Source: Lomentospora prolificans
Lineage: Eukaryota > Ascomycota > Sordariomycetes > Microascales > Microascaceae
NCBI GenBank assembly: GCA_029532625.1
Contig: JARFXM010000010.1
Coordinates: forward strand, 2,356,001-2,420,000
Direction: 5' to 3'
DNA length: 64,000 nucleotides
The position numbers and the translations under genes are program-made. Under the pieces are notes generated by a model, which was not told the DNA's origin, searched no databases, and was given only the letters and a program-made list of their open reading frames with translations. Shown one piece after another: positions 24,416 through 35,916 of the stretch (positions within the stretch are counted from its first letter, which is position 1; each line of letters opens with the position of its first letter).

Positions 24416-25887
24416 CTATGAATTGGACCTCGAGCTTATTTGACTACCCCGTGAACTTCTATCGCTACTCCTCGACCTAATAGTTGACATACTAGGAGCT
24501 GGCCCAAACGTGAACCTTCTATCTCTCCCCGCGTAGTCCGACGGCGTCGGAAGAGGTGGTCCACTGCTCCCAGCGCTGAGTCTCGTCCTTACACTTCGAC
24601 TGTATGTTGTATCCGTATCAGCATCGAAGCTCGTGCGATTCCCTGTCCGAGATGTCGCTGCGGATCGTATAATAATCTTTCCCGCCGACCTGACGGCGGC
24701 AAGCGACCTGCGATAGAAACTTGTAGAACCCTCAAGCTCGAATGGCCCTCTTTGCGCTTCAAGCTCTGCTGCCAGCGTGGTTGCGTCTAGTTCTTTGACG
24801 TCGATATGGATCACAGGATTTCGTTGATAGACGTCTTGGGCCGTCTTAATAATCTGTGCTTTGTCCGATTTTGCCCCAGGACATAGAAGCGGTATGGAAA
24901 CAAGGCAGCCTCTCCTGGCGCATATGAGCGCTAGACTGCCAATGACAACGGCATTCCCAAGAATGACGCCAAGAGCTATTCCAACTTGTGTACCTGTCGA
25001 AATGCTCGAGCGGGGACTGGGCGCTGATGATGGTGAGCTTGATGGTGAGCTTGATGGCGTCTCACCGTCTACACCAGTAGCCGGATCGGGAGCTGGTGTT
25101 GCTGCCTCCGATGACGACGAGACTGTAATAGACGATTGCTCAAAACTCTGTGTCAATTCTCTGCTGATAGCCGAAGCCGATGTTGTCCCGGCACTGGTGA
25201 GCGTCTGGACCAATGTTGTGCGGGGTTGCGGTTGCTGTTGCGGTGAGGGGGAGGGTGGTGATGGGGGCGGCGTTGGAGCCGGTGCATTCGTGCTCAAAAC
25301 TGGGGCATTGTTTTGCGCCTGATGCTGTTGGATTCTGGCGGGGAAGTCTTGAAACCCTTTGGTTGTGATGACGAAATCGAAGCTAGAGGTTGACGAGACA
25401 CCTATACCGGACGGCGGACCAAGATCGGCTTCGACGGTCATGAGATCGTTCCAGAAATCGTCAAAGGGCCGAAAAGGTATCGTCAATTTGGCCACTGGAG
25501 GCTTTCCTGCAGAGCGCTGCACGGAGACTGTGGAATGTCAGACCTTGTTGGTATGGCACAAGCCCGCATCTAATAGATCATGGACTCACCCTCCAACGTC
25601 ACAGGCAAGGCAGTTGAGTCTGATGGCTGGCTATTCGGCGTCCATACCCCTAGGACAGTCCTCGCACCCGTCACGCCGCCAATTATGCGAATCTCGGTGA
25701 ATTCTGACGAGATATCCGACCCGGTCAGTGTCACCGTCGACTTATCATTGGAATCGACACCAGTGGGGAAGATGGGTGGCTTGGGAAATCCACTGAACAC
25801 CGTCCCGCCAGTCTGCGCCGCTGTCAACGATAAGAGCTGCAGGAAGACGGCCGCGATCCCGGAATGAGTGACCGAAGGAATTCTCAT
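24416..25887 (-). CDS. secreted or surface single-pass membrane protein with Ser/Pro stalk
   Basis: Two exons on the minus strand: 25887-25590 and 25527-24416, intron 25589-25528 (GTGAGT...CCACAG, branch CTGAC, phase 1), 469 residues. Starts with a signal peptide (about residues 1-24, ending LTAAQ). A beta-rich ectodomain of roughly 150 residues follows, then a Gln/Pro-rich and Ser/Thr-rich stalk, one membrane helix (VGIALGVILGNAVVIGSLALI) preceded by STGTQ and followed by CARRG, and a basic, Ser-rich cytoplasmic tail of about 150 residues ending SRSNS. This layout is that of Wsc/Mid2-like wall sensors, but there is no WSC cysteine domain and I do not recognise the ectodomain. Probably plasma membrane; the function is unknown. 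Confidence 0.7.
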
Positions 25888-27012
25888 CGTCGTCTATGCT
25901 ATCTAGTCCACATGTCTCGTAAGCTGATGTAGAGACAACCGAACGAGGAAGAGGAAGAACAGATGAAAGCTGGAGAAAAAAGTCGGATGATCAGCACGAA
26001 AATTGAACGACATGATCGCCAGATGCGAGCGGGGGGAACGCTATTCGATCTTTCATGTCTGGACCTCAATTGCGGCCAGTTTGACCCGGTTTTGGGCTTG
26101 GACAGCTAAGCTTAAACCAGGTACGGTTTCAGCGTCGCGCGTGGCCAGCACACAGCCTCCTGCGCCAGACAGCTCGACTTGGACCAACAGGACCGCTTCA
26201 ATGTGACTCTACCTACCATTCCAGAAATTCCTGTGCGCAATATAAAGTGTACTTTTGCTACGTAGGAAGCCATGTGGTTTCCCTTGGCCTTTATGCGAGG
26301 TCGCGTTTGTCGTCGCGGGGTTTTCAAAATTCACCGGGTCGTGCTTGTTTCAGTCGAGTCGCAACGACGTCGCACGATCCGCGTTGGATTTGCTCGACCT
26401 CCTTCGGGACCTTTCAATTGTTCCGAACCCGCCACAAGCGACGGACAGATCCTATCGGATACCGTCAAAAAAACGAGCCGTCATGTCAGTAAATCCTCCG
26501 ACGACAGGTATAGGATGCATGAACGCGCCCACAACCCGCACGAACAGCAACGGGACCGAAGGCCTACTGGCCGATTATGACCGAGACCTCGCGCAGACTC
26601 GACATGTCGTTCAACGATCCGGGGTCACGTCTCACCCGGGGGCGTGCACATGGCCCTAGCGCCCTCTTCCCCGCAGGGAGAGAGGGAGAGAGGGAGAGAG
26701 AGGGAGAGAGAGCCATCTTCTCCTCTCACATTGATGGACACTGAATGAACATTCCTTGGCTTCCATGGATGACGCATGAATCGTGCGTGACCTACACCGC
26801 CAAGGGAAGCTCTACTATTCCACCAAGAGCCAATTTGAAATGGTAATTAGAAAAATCATCGAGTGTCTTCCAACTAGAGGTGATCCATATGAATTCATCA
26901 GTTATATCAATTTCATATTTACCATTATTCCCTTTCTCCCAGGAAGGCCTAGCTGCCGGCATTCCTCTCAGAATGGCATCCGCCAAAACTCCCTCTAATA
27001 ATACCCCGGAGC
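25888..27012. other. intergenic with a GA microsatellite
   Basis: About 1.1 kb between the membrane-protein start and the 3' end of the MFS gene. A GGGAGA/GA purine repeat spans about 26675-26712. Several open frames here lack any motif. Confidence 0.5.
26675..26712. repeat. GA-rich microsatellite
   Basis: About 38 bp of GGGAGAGA-type units. Confidence 0.9.
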
Positions 27013-28520
27013 TCACAGCCGCCAGAAGAATTCGGGATGTTTCCAATCGAGATCCTCGATTTGACGCCGAGTCAGCCCCTCGAGCTCCTCATTACTATCT
27101 CGCGCCCGTCTCTTCTTATTATCCATTCTCACCCAGAGGAACATGGCCAGCCCCAGCGCAAGCACGGTCGCAGACGTTGCCAGATTCAGGCCGTTTCCAA
27201 TCTTATAATGCGGCGCATCCCACGGAAGGAAGCTCCAACCAGACACCAGACCGCCAATGTTCCCAAACATGACAGTCGTCGCGATTGCCGCGCCTCTTGC
27301 GGTATCGCTAATCACATTTGCGCTCACTTGGCCGTTTGCGAGCGGCGCAAAAGGGAATACCGATAAGGCGACCAGGAAGGTTGCGCCATAGCGCACCTTG
27401 GCCTCGTGTGATGCCAAGAACATGATGTAGCCGATCATGGTGATGGGCGCACAGATGATGAAGAAAATGTGTCGCTTATCGAAGCGCCAGCTGAGAAGCG
27501 GGAATAGCACCGTGAAGAAGGCGCCGACGATATAGGGGGGGACCGTCTGTAACTGAAGCTTGACGACGCTGGCGTCCTTGTAAATGGTCGATACAATCGT
27601 CGGCAGGAAAAAAGCTAGACCCTGCACGGTGACGTTGTTGAGGAGGAAGATGAAGGCCGTACCGATGGTGATAGGGTTTAAAATCCCCTTGAGCATCTTG
27701 GCCGAGTCAATCTTGTCGAGGACCTCAGTGGTGTTTATCCTCTCCGATTTGACGCGCTCAATGGCGAGCCATTTCTCTTCTTGGGAGAGCCATCGGGCCG
27801 TCTCGGGCCTATCAGTGAGGGTGATGAGCCCGATCAGCCCAAGACCTATGGTGATGATTCCTTCAATGGCAAATATCATCCTCCAGCTGTGTAGGCCTCC
27901 GAATCCATCAAGGCTTAGGATTGCAGAGGCAAGCAGCCCGCCAAAGGCTCCGGCCAAGGGAGACATGACGATATAGAGCGAGATGCGGAATGCCAGCTCA
28001 GCACGTCGATACCATCTCGAGAGGTAATACGCTATCCCTGGCATCATACCCGCTTCAAAGATACCCAACAGAAATCGAACACCCGACGCTTGAGGGACGG
28101 TATTCACCCAGGCTGTCCCTAGCGATGCGACACCGAAGAGAATGGTGGTTAGCGGGATGAACCATCCAGGTCCCATGTACTTGCATAGCATGGTGGTGGG
28201 TATTTCGAAAACGATGTAGGATATGTAGAAACAAGTGATGATGACATTGTAGTCGTAGCCTTTCATGTGCAGGTCTTTATCCATTCCTGCAATCTTTGCG
28301 TTGCCTGCAGTCCTCGATTAATCATTAATATTAATACACAACGTAAGATGCAGATGACAGTCCCGCACCACAAGACTGACGTACCCAAATTAGCACGATC
28401 TATGAAACAAAAGAGGTAGAGCAGCGCCACGGTAGGCACGATGGCCAAGTCGATCTTCAGGCGCAGCTTCCTTTCTGCTGCTGGATCAAATTGTAGCGTT
28501 GACTGACTGGCTCTGCCCAT
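27013..28520 (-). CDS. MFS transporter, anion:cation symporter type (allantoate/nicotinate permease-like)
   Basis: A 12-helix major facilitator of the anion:cation symporter family, which imports organic anions with protons (allantoate, nicotinate, pantothenate and related acids). Two exons on the minus strand: 28520-28385 and 28304-27013, intron 28384-28305 (80 bp, phase 1), 475 residues. The splice restores the family hallmark DRANLGNAKIAG right after helix 1. Other landmarks are the cytosolic N-terminus with KLRLKIDLAIVP, RFLLGIFEAGMMPGIAYYLSRWYRR, and DRPETARWL before the central loop. The C-terminus ends with a charged tail. It sits next to, and on the same strand as, the DUF4863 gene, 1.1 kb away, so it may supply that enzyme's substrate. 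The exact substrate cannot be read from sequence. Confidence 0.9.
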
Positions 28521-29624
28521 CGCATCGCTCGTTAACGTTGCTCAAAGGGTATACAGATGAAGAAGTGGACATTCTGGGGCATGACAACTCACTTGTCTAT
28601 AGCAATTTGGGGCCTGGGCGCCGGGCCCTCGGCGTGAACGGGCGTTTTTTCAATATCCATAATGGCCACGGTCCTAATGACAGCTTTCTAGAATCTATAT
28701 GGAGGAACACGATTGAAGTCGATTGTGTTGAGGATAACTCGCTTCCAATGTACGGAAGAGCCGAAATCGTAGAGGCATCAAAACGTGAGCGAGGAGTGTT
28801 TATGTAGCTGTTGAATCCCCAACTCCGGGGAGCAAAAGATAGAGATGCTAATCTCCCGGAGCTACCAGTGCGTTGGTACGCTAAGCTACCCTGCCAGCGA
28901 AGTCTTCGATAAGAGCTGATTCGTATCAGCAGGGCGCATATCAGCAGGGGCGGCTGCTATCCGGTGTAATACATCTATCCGAGATCGACTCCGGCGGAAC
29001 GTCGATTTTTGCCAGTGATATTGAAATATATAGGCTCACTGGAATATGGCAGACCGGAACGATTCCTTTGTTGGGCGCTGATAGGGATGATGCAGGTGGT
29101 CAGATCAAGAAGGTGGCAGGGATGGCCAAATTTTGCAGGTGATTTTGGCCGACGCCAAGACGAATGTCTCGGCGCTCACAAGGTGCTGGCTAGCCACAAG
29201 GAAAAAACAAAAACAAAAAGGATCACCTCACGTGCACCAAGGACTCTAATGCGCGTCCGATTGATACCGGAAAAATCAGTGAAGAAGGGTCATACATAGC
29301 AAGCGACAGAAGGTGCACACAGTCAAGCGCGGCTACGATGCTGGCAGGGAGAGGATACGTTCGTTTCCGTTGGCCAGCATCGGATAGAAACCCGCTCAGA
29401 TTCATGCTAAGTGAATATTAGTAGTTCCTTTAGCGCCAGCCATCCGCCAGGCCACACGGTATCTTTCGCGCCATCCACCAACCGAAGCAGGTCGATAAGA
29501 TCTCGAGCGAAGGGTGGTCAAGTGTATCCGATTCTACCAACAGAGTTTCTGCGGTTTATTAAATACTGTTGGGCTATTTTGTAAGAGACAGCAAGAGACC
29601 TGTCCTGCTCCTGCTTTCATCTAA
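28521..29624. other. intergenic, nothing recognised
   Basis: About 1.1 kb; the MFS promoter probably lies at 28521-29000. No repeat or gene recognised. Confidence 0.5.
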
Positions 29625-30268
29625 TTACAGCGAGACGGGCTGCGGGTCGCTCGGACTCGCATTGTACGAAATGCGCCCAGCCGGCAAGAAGAACAGCGCT
29701 ACCAAAGCACCCTTGCGCACCTGCGGATAATGGTGTGTTCCCGGCCCTGGAGAGGTCCAACCAGCGCCCTGCCATCCCTGCATGCCCTTCAACTCGGCGC
29801 CGTCGTCGATCTGGATCACGCAGTTGATCTCGCCGTAGGGGTGTGCGTGGTACTGACCGGAATACTCCTCTTGGCTGTCCATAAACACGGTCGTGATGCT
29901 AAAGTACCTGGTCTCGGGCGTGGGCACGGAGATCTTCCCTCTGCGGTACTTTGGGCCATCGAGCTCGGTTTCCGCTACCCAACCCTCCTTCACGCCCTGT
30001 TTAATATAGGAGCAGAAATCTTCATAGTAGGGATTCCCAGGACCATAGTCTCTATTGAGCCTCGTTTCCAAGTCCCTCCCTGGCGTTCTGCGTAAGACAC
30101 GGCGTTAGAACAAATTATTAACACATGTGTAACTAACTCTGCTAACAAGTCGGATGGATGGACTCACAAGTCTTGTACCTCGTTGAGGAATTCAGTGCAC
30201 CGCGCAACGAATTTTTGGGCCGTGGGCCACTTTGAAATATCAAGGACGGTGGACTTATCGACACCCAT
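29625..30268 (-). CDS. DUF4863 family protein, 4-hydroxylaminobenzoate lyase-like
   Basis: Two exons on the minus strand: 30268-30168 and 30087-29625, intron 30167-30088 (80 bp, phase 2), 187 residues from MGVDKSTV. The middle has a cupin-like metal-binding pattern, H114-A-H116-P-Y-G-E120, followed by GWTSPGPGTHHYP and ALVALFFLPAGRI. These features and the length match the DUF4863 family, whose characterised bacterial members (PnbB) convert 4-hydroxylaminobenzoate to protocatechuate with release of ammonia in nitrobenzoate degradation. No signal peptide, so probably cytosolic. It is divergent from a flavin monooxygenase (start 30996) and beside an organic-anion permease. I call the family with fair confidence; the substrate in this fungus is inference. 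Confidence 0.75.
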
Positions 30269-30995
30269 TTTCCGTTCTTAGGTTTGTTATCTCTGCGCAC
30301 AGATGTGTTTTAGTCTATGGTCGCTTTTTTGAGAATGGCATCCGTGGTCGTCCCAGACACGACGAAAGAAGGAGGGGTTAATATGTATATCGAAACTCTC
30401 TGTTGAAGCTTATTACATCATTTACCGATTCGTTTTCCGCGACGGCTCAGTGGAACCCTACTAGCGCTAAATTGTCGTGCTCTATCCGGCCTCCTAGTCC
30501 ATGTCGAATCTATCCGGCGGCTACCTCCACAAATTCAAATGTTGCCCGACCCACAAACAATGCAGTTACTCAAAGGGATTCTAACCGTGCTGTCTTGAGT
30601 TCGGAAGTGGACCAATACGGGGCGAGTTGCTGGCTATATGGCTGACCTGCCACGCCTGTCTCCAAATATCGACCGCTGGCGGAAAGAAACCGCCAGAATG
30701 CTACCACAGGCACTATCCGGTCAGTCGGCAGATCCTACCCGTGGACACGGCGATACCCAACAGACAGGTCTCCTGCCGGAAGATGCTGCATTTAAATCTC
30801 GGTTTGGATAACAGTCCTGCTCCTATCCCCTGGACAGTAGGTTGTTCAAGAATACCGAATTGTTCTTGGAGTTGGTCCCCGACTTATAATATATTAATAG
30901 ATATTAATACCTCCCATCTGATAAGGCAAGAGATAGTAATAGTGCAACAACGTCTGCTTATTTCTCAAGTCCAATCTCGACTGAGTGCTAGCAAC
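30269..30995. promoter_or_regulatory. shared divergent promoter region, lyase-like gene / flavin monooxygenase
   Basis: The 727 bp between the two divergent start codons must hold both promoters. Shared control is plausible. No classic factor-binding array was recognised by eye. The upstream part is also open in the monooxygenase frame from 30627, but the conserved protein starts only at 30996. Confidence 0.45.
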
Positions 30996-32855
30996 ATGGG
31001 GCCGGTTGATCTTGTCGTTATCGGCGCAGGTACGTGTCTTTATGCCCTTCATCTCAGAGATCGTGTTAAGAATGTAATGTCTAACCCTCACACACCTCTA
31101 GGCTGGAACGGGCTTGCCATGGCCAAGACCTATCTAGAAGCCCACGAAGAAGCTCACATCCTAATTCTCGATTATGCCGAGTCGATTGGCGGAACGTGGG
31201 CTGATGAAAGGCTCTACCCCGGCCTCAAGACCAATAACATCGTCGGCAGCTACGAGTTTAGTGATTTCGCCCTGGTTCCCGAGAAATACGGCATCAAGCC
31301 TGGGCAACATATACCCGGTAGGGTCGTGCACGAGTATCTGTGCGACTTTTGCAAACGGTATGATCTAGAATCACGTATCCGGCTGCGAACTAAAGTCGAG
31401 GAAGTAACACTCTTGTCCAACGGTTCTTGGAAAATCAATTATTCGACAATCACTGCCTCGTCCGAGGGAGAGTGGGTCAAGGAGTCTAGCCCGGCACCCG
31501 AAAGCACCGGAGAGATTCTCGCATCAAGACTTGTTCTAGCAACGGGTCTCACCTCCGAGCCATTTATGCCTTCCCTCCCGGGGCGAGAAGCCTTCAAGGG
31601 CCACGTGTTCCACGCCAAAGACTTCAAATCCCGCGCCAAAGACCTGGCCTCCTCAAAGAGCGTAGTGGTCATTGGCGGGAATAAATCGGCATGGGACGTC
31701 TGCTACAGCTCCGCCGCTCGTTTTGGTGCCGACGCCCATATGGTGATGAGGCGATCCGGAGGCGGCCCGAGCTGGGTATGGCCGGCAAGGCTGTCGGGCT
31801 TCTTTACCTCGCTTTCTGCGCTCTCATCTACACGGTTCGTATCCTGGCTGGATCCTAGTCCGTTTGGGCCTTCCGGGTGGCCCATACGGGCAGTTATGAA
31901 TCGTACATGGCTTGGTCGGAAGATGATTTCATTTTTTTGGAGTCGCCTCGATGCAAAGGTGGTGTCTCTGAATGCCTATGACAACCATGAAGGTACCACA
32001 AGCCTCAAGCCCTGGACATCAACGTACTGGATGGGGAACTCGCTCGGAATCCACAATTATGAGACACACTGGTTCGACCTAGCGCGAAATGGGAAAATCA
32101 CCGCACACGCGGCTGAGGTGGTTTCGCTGTCAGAACACGCCGTGCACCTGTCTGATGGAACTAGCATCGAGGCCGATACTCTTGTCTGTTGCACTGGGTG
32201 GCAGGCGCGACCAAACATCAAGTTCTCGCCAAAAGGGGTTTCTGCCAGGATTGGATTTCCCGGAGAGCCCCTTGAGGAACCTATCTTGCAGGCAAAGGTT
32301 AGGGGAGATGTCCTTAGATCAGCGCCAATGTTGGGGTCACAGCCGGTACGACAGTTGCCCGGTATCTTATACCCAGGGATAACACCACCCAGGGAAGATA
32401 AGGATGCCAATTCTTCGCCATACCGCCTGTATCGATTCGTCGTCCCGTATGACAAGAGCTTCATCAGGCAGAGAAACCTAGCTGTAATTGGAGCGCACAT
32501 CACCATACATACCGCTATCCTTTCACAAGCTCAAGCTCTGTGGATCACAGCTTTCTTTGACGGCAGGATTCCCCACTTAGGAGGGACAGGCGAGGAACCA
32601 GACTACGAGAAGATCAAGTATGATACTTGGTACCACACCGAGTTCGAGCGAATGAGAAGGCCAAAAGAGACGGGAGGGGCAGGAGAAAGATACCCTGATC
32701 TCGTGGTAGATAGCATTCCGTACGTCGATATGCTTCTTGCCGACCTCGAGTTGCCGTACCACCGGAAGCAGAGCATGTACAAGGAGATATTTGAGCCATA
32801 TCAGGTAGCAGACTACAAGGGTCTCGTGGAGGAATGGCTAAAAGCAGGGATATAG
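30996..32855 (+). CDS. FAD-dependent monooxygenase (FMO-like)
   Basis: A class B-type flavoprotein monooxygenase. Exons 30996-31029 and 31102-32855, intron 31030-31101 (GTACGT...CTCTAG, 72 bp, phase 1), 595 residues. The splice builds the FAD-binding Rossmann motif VVIGAGWNGLA (G10-x-G12-x-x-G15). Next come GGTWADERLYPGLKTNN, a second nucleotide-binding motif VVVIGGNKSAWDV for NADPH, and LVCCTGW, the ATG-like motif before the last Rossmann strand. These are the usual landmarks of flavin monooxygenases that hydroxylate N, S or activated C. The C-terminal 150 residues (TAILSQAQALWITAFFDG) are common in fungal homologues. The intron is a multiple of three and has no stop codon, so unspliced RNA would give a 24-residue insertion inside the FAD motif. 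Its divergent neighbour is the DUF4863 gene. Confidence 0.85.
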   Translation: MGPVDLVVIGAGTCLYALHLRDRVKNVMSNPHTPLGWNGLAMAKTYLEAHEEAHILILDYAESIGGTWADERLYPGLKTNNIVGSYEFSDFALVPEKYGIKPGQHIPGRVVHEYLCDFCKRYDLESRIRLRTKVEEVTLLSNGSWKINYSTITASSEGEWVKESSPAPESTGEILASRLVLATGLTSEPFMPSLPGREAFKGHVFHAKDFKSRAKDLASSKSVVVIGGNKSAWDVCYSSAARFGADAHMVMRRSGGGPSWVWPARLSGFFTSLSALSSTRFVSWLDPSPFGPSGWPIRAVMNRTWLGRKMISFFWSRLDAKVVSLNAYDNHEGTTSLKPWTSTYWMGNSLGIHNYETHWFDLARNGKITAHAAEVVSLSEHAVHLSDGTSIEADTLVCCTGWQARPNIKFSPKGVSARIGFPGEPLEEPILQAKVRGDVLRSAPMLGSQPVRQLPGILYPGITPPREDKDANSSPYRLYRFVVPYDKSFIRQRNLAVIGAHITIHTAILSQAQALWITAFFDGRIPHLGGTGEEPDYEKIKYDTWYHTEFERMRRPKETGGAGERYPDLVVDSIPYVDMLLADLELPYHRKQSMYKEIFEPYQVADYKGLVEEWLKAGI

Positions 32856-33139
32856 TGACAGGATCATAACCTCGTGGAATTTGGCTTCTAATCTCGCATT
32901 TGACTTCCTGCATCGTCTGTTTTGCCATGTAGGTTAGCCACATGCCGATTAGTGTGCAACGAATACTCCGCTCGGCCATCCAGATCAAAGTCGAGACCGC
33001 AGAACGCGCCAACGCCGAGGCGGCCAAACGGTCCACAACACTAGTCCGAAAAAAAAAATTTTCAACCCAAAAGTTTTCAACCCATGACCCCAGCAACAAA
33101 AAAGTTCAAAAAGAATTTTTGAAGTTTCCAGAGGAATTG

Positions 33140-33212
33140 AGCCCCCGGTGGGGCTCGAACCCACAGCCTTGAGATTAAGAGTCTCACGCTCTACCGATTG
33201 AGCTACGGGGGC
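33140..33212 (-). tRNA. tRNA-Lys (CTT)
   Basis: A 73-nt cloverleaf on the minus strand without intron. Acceptor GCCCCCG/CGGGGGC, D arm GCTC-AATCGGTA-GAGC, anticodon arm TGAGA-CTCTTAA-TCTCA with anticodon CTT, T arm GTGGG-TTCGAGC-CCCAC, discriminator T. It decodes AAG. Confidence 0.95.
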
Positions 33213-33319
33213 CGGTTTGAAGAACCGGCCCTTGACTCGGTTGTTGGACAGCGGACACCGTTGATCTATAAGAAGGGAAGCAGTGAACCTGGTAAACAAA
33301 GAGAACACCCTCTGATCGA

Positions 33320-34453
33320 TCATTCGCATTGTCGATACGGGCAACTTCCGCCGGCAGGGTCGTTGGCAAGAAGCCGGTCCAGCCACGAGGCAATAGTCGT
33401 GTTTGTGACTCCATCAGCCAGTTTCAGCCAGTGTTGGTTGTCGGTACTCGAGTCGGTAACCCAGGTATTTGAACCGTTGTTTAACATCCTGTTGTGGCCG
33501 ACATCGTTCCCGTAGGCGAACAGCTTCCCCATCCCCAACTCATCTAATCCCTCAAGGCCCAGAATCCCGTACAGCGTCGCCACTGGATCCCACGATTCGC
33601 GTGAAGTACCACATCTACCCACGTACCATTGGTATGCTGCCAGGACAGGTGAATCCGGTGGCGCTTGGGTAGAAAGGTGTGTTCCAGAGAAGATGTCTTT
33701 TCCGAGATCAAAGCCAGAGTAGGTGACGAGTACATCCCGCGGCCAGTCATTCACAACCTGGCACGCTGATGCTATGTCACCACCTCCAAAATTATATTCC
33801 CAACCGGAGGGATACTGCCCTCCCATGATGACGAGCTCTTTAACTTTAGTGGAGATTAGTTCTCTACCCGTCAGGGGTGAGATGTCATCGGCCGAACTAC
33901 GCATTAACGTTGCTAGATTGGTTAAGAATCCTAAGGATATCAAAGTCACGCTGTGGTCTCTAGCCGAGGAGAGGACCGAGCGGTACATTTTCAGGGGGGT
34001 TGGGGTGACAGAAGAGTTGCTCAATGTCCGAGGCCAGTTCTGTGCCACTCTGGCGGCATATTCACCACGGCTGCGGTGCCACACTGTTAGCATGTTGAAC
34101 TCCAATGGGTATTAGCAATCTGCTTACAGAAAATCCCATGTGTCAAAAAACACTTCCTTCGTTAGAGGGCGGAGGGCCGCAACGGGGATATCTCCGTTGC
34201 CAAAGTACGTATTGATAACACTGACGGCAAGGGCGCCATATTCTGAATGCGTGTTAACCGCTACTCCACGCAAATCTGCTAGGCCATAGTTATGCAGGAC
34301 GTTGGCGACAGCGAGTGCGCCGATGTCGTCCACGTCAGAGTATACGTCCGTGTCGATTACGATTGGCTTCCTCTCGCTGCTGAAAACGCACTCTGCATTT
34401 GTAGCGGGGAATATGGTACAGACGGCCGGAAGGAGAAATCTCAAGAAACGCAT
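33320..34453 (-). CDS. secreted inosine-uridine preferring nucleoside hydrolase
   Basis: Hydrolyses the N-glycosidic bond of ribonucleosides. Two exons on the minus strand: 34453-34128 and 34070-33320, intron 34127-34071 (GTAAGC...ACCGCAG, 57 bp, branch GCTAAC, phase 2), 358 residues. The start is the ATG at 34453 (MRFLRFLL), which gives a signal peptide of about 20 residues; the in-frame GTG upstream is not a start. The calcium-binding hallmark is D34-x-D36-x3-D40-x-D42-D43 (DTDVYSDVDD). The splice gives DFL-RGEYAARVAQNW, which fits the family; the nearer ACAG acceptor would break the frame. Later landmarks are SLGFLTNLATL and ELVIMGGQYPSGWEYNFGGG with the conserved Asn and Gly run. Probably extracellular, for purine/pyrimidine scavenging. 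Confidence 0.88.
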
Positions 34454-35916
34454 AGCCGATATCACCTTGTTACTAGAGAAGCTAGATGTGTAAAAGGTTC
34501 GCTACCTTTGGCTGCTACTTCCCGGGTAGTCTGCGGCACGTGAGGGGTAATCCCGAGCGGGGTCGTAGCTAGCGAAGTCCGAGGGAAGTGGTAGGACTAG
34601 GCTGTGGTATATATACGGCGGTATTACGACAAAAGTCGGCATTCTTTTAGCTTGCGTTGGTCGAACTTTCCGCATAATAATCCCTGTATCAACACGAGGT
34701 AATGGGCCTGGGTTCACTAGCAGGCGCCGGGTCGTGTAATAGCAGCTGGTTCATTCCGTGTGGTGTCTAAGAGAGCATCGGCCGTGTGATTCCACCACGT
34801 GAGGCACATGAAGGCAATGACAAGTCGAAGCTCTAAATCAAGTGTACCCTAGACGATGATTGTACAATTAGCCATTCCTATTTGTTGGTTTAGGCGCACT
34901 TCAGAGCATTACATTGAGGGTTGGAAACTTCGAACGGCGACGGTAATCCAGTCAATGGATACCACGGCTAGAGTGGAACGGAACGTAGAAGCTAGAAACG
35001 GCCCTGGGAAAGTATGCAGCCGTTACCATTTCGGCCTGCATTGCTGGAGGAAGGGATCAAGTCGCCCACTATGTAGTATAAATTGGCGTTGGTGACGTCA
35101 CGCGTCGGATAGGACCTGGTCTCCGAGAACCACGTAGTATACCTGAGACAGAAAAGGACACTGTGGGCAATTGCTCGAATATCAACGATTAAAATATTGG
35201 TCTCGTTGTCGATGGATCTAAGGATATGGGTACAGTCATATCTATTGAGGGCTAGGAGGCCTGCTACATTTCCCATTCGGTTGTTAGATCTGCGTCGAAG
35301 GTAGAATATCGAGTCTTGGCAGCTAGGGACGTCGCAGACGTCAACGACAGCTCGAATTTGACCCTCAGTCCAGGAGCGTGCTAGCTGTCGGCAAGCTGTA
35401 ACTTAACTGAATATTAACCGTAAAATCCTGCCTCAGACCCGGATCCAGTTTAACGTCAGAGCCGCTGTAGACTTAAAAAAATGAAGTTTCCGGGTATAAT
35501 ACAGTTCTTCTATTTTAACCCGCCATTCAAGTATGGCGTTTAGTACGTAGGAATGCCGCACAAGACAGCTATTTCCTCGATACATTGGTATGGCGGTTCG
35601 TTTATTATTTTTGGGAGCCAGTGTATGCCTTCCCATAATAGGTTAACTCCACCGCATGTTCGCGTTACCCAGCGGCCTAAACCGCCTCACTACATAGACG
35701 TCCATATACTATCGAGTGAGTCGATTCAAATACAATGAATCGTCTGAATCAAAGTTGTTCTTAAACTAGTCCAGACGGGTCGAGGGGCCTCACGGTGGAT
35801 ATAAAAGTCATTTTGTCGCACCGGGCGTGATTCACCTTCTTTCCTGCGCCTATCATTCCTCACCAGATTAGCACGCCTCTTGACACATTGATAGTCCCAT
35901 TCAACTTACGCCCATT
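34454..35916. other. intergenic, nothing recognised
   Basis: About 1.5 kb. A TATA-like TATAAAAG at 35800-35807 lies 110 bp upstream of the DUF4360 pseudogene ATG and may be its old promoter. No other structure was recognised. Confidence 0.5.

Noticed and set aside
28860..28915. tRNA-like sequence (D-arm-like GGTAGCTTAGCGTACC on the minus strand)
   Set aside because: No T loop (GTTCGA) and no acceptor stem could be found, so it is not a tRNA gene.
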